DNA of 6,779 nucleotides, taken from the NCBI GenBank assembly GCA_007117255.1, contig SKGU01000192.1, forward strand, positions 1-6,779, given 5' to 3'. The notes under the pieces are model-generated. The model had not been told where the DNA came from, searched no databases, and saw only the letters and a program-made list of their open reading frames with translations. Of the stretch, positions 6,639 through 6,779 are shown one piece after another (the first letter of the stretch is position 1; each line of letters opens with the position of its first letter). The DNA comes from Natronohydrobacter sp. (GTDB lineage: Bacteria > Pseudomonadota > Alphaproteobacteria > Rhodobacterales > Rhodobacteraceae). Both the position numbers and the translations under genes were made by a program.

Positions 6639-6746
6639 CGGTCTTTCCTTCAAAGGTGTTCACGCGCCAGATTATTGACGTGGGCCAGCAGGAGCAATAG
6701 GAAGCGGAGCCTATATCCGTCCCCCACAGAGAAGTGACCCTCATCC
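6639..6746. promoter_or_regulatory. Divergent promoter region between terB-like gene and putative lysK
   Basis: These 108 bases must drive both divergent genes. On the plus strand TTGACG (6675-6680) with a 17-base spacer to TAGGAA (6698-6703) is a possible promoter for lysK; the -35 is good and the -10 weak (three of six). On the minus strand the AT-rich ATTATTGA block over the same bases could hold the -10 of the terB-like gene, so the two promoters may overlap. The plus-strand ribosome-binding site is weak (AGAAG about a dozen bases before 6747). No operator repeat or riboswitch is evident. Confidence 0.3.
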
Positions 6747-6779
6747 ATGGCCCAACTGCGTGATGCCGCCCTGAGTTCC
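6747..6779 (+). CDS. lysK: Start of probable class I lysyl-tRNA synthetase, cut by window edge
   Basis: Only 11 codons are visible: MAQLRDAALSS. This closely resembles the opening of alphaproteobacterial class I lysyl-tRNA synthetases (LysK), which typically begin with a similar Leu-Arg-(Asp/Glu)-Ala-Ala-(Leu/Met)-Ser-Ser segment followed by a Lys-Ala-Trp-Pro motif. The enzyme charges tRNA-Lys in the cytoplasm. It is transcribed away from the terB-like gene. The identification rests on a very short match to a remembered pattern, so sequence beyond the right edge is needed to confirm it. Confidence 0.55.
   Translation, partial: MAQLRDAALSS

Noticed and set aside
6286..6744. Minus-strand open frame of 152 codons overlapping the TerB-like gene in another frame
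   Set aside because: Arg/Pro-rich out-of-frame translation with no family resemblance. The TerB frame has both conserved acidic motifs and a well-placed ribosome-binding site.

Overview
The window looks like chromosomal DNA from a GC-rich alphaproteobacterium, most likely in Rhodobacterales. The grounds are the HdaA-type DnaA-related protein next to an AI-2E/PerM-family membrane protein and a polyphosphate kinase, and the first residues of what appears to be a class I lysyl-tRNA synthetase (LysK). The assignment rests on remembered family and neighbourhood patterns, not on a search.

Layout. Six genes lie on the minus strand and are read from right to left: a TerB-like protein (6216-6638), a PerM/AI-2E-family membrane protein (5082-6158), hdaA (4396-5082, sharing one base with the end of perM), a secreted three-module YbaY/MliC/META protein (3369-4310, TTG start), ppk1 (1074-3311), and an AMP-binding acyl-CoA synthetase cut by the left edge (1-997). 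At the right edge the 5' end of a plus-strand gene, probably lysK, starts at 6747 and diverges from the terB-like gene. The 108-bp gap between the two must hold both promoters.

How the genes may work together. The perM/hdaA overlap implies translational coupling. HdaA is expected to promote ATP hydrolysis on DnaA after replication starts. Polyphosphate kinase makes polyphosphate from ATP. The META protein acts in the envelope and seems to have its own promoter, so it may start a second transcription unit that also reads ppk. The acyl-CoA synthetase has no visible functional link to its neighbours.

Coding density is high. The longest non-coding stretches are the 108-bp divergent region, the 85-bp gap before the META gene, the 76-bp gap after ppk, and gaps of 57 bp each before ppk and perM. 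I see no tRNA, rRNA, insertion sequence, CRISPR array, prophage gene or defence system. The window reads as core chromosome; the points of interest are protein-level details and gene order, not a new system.
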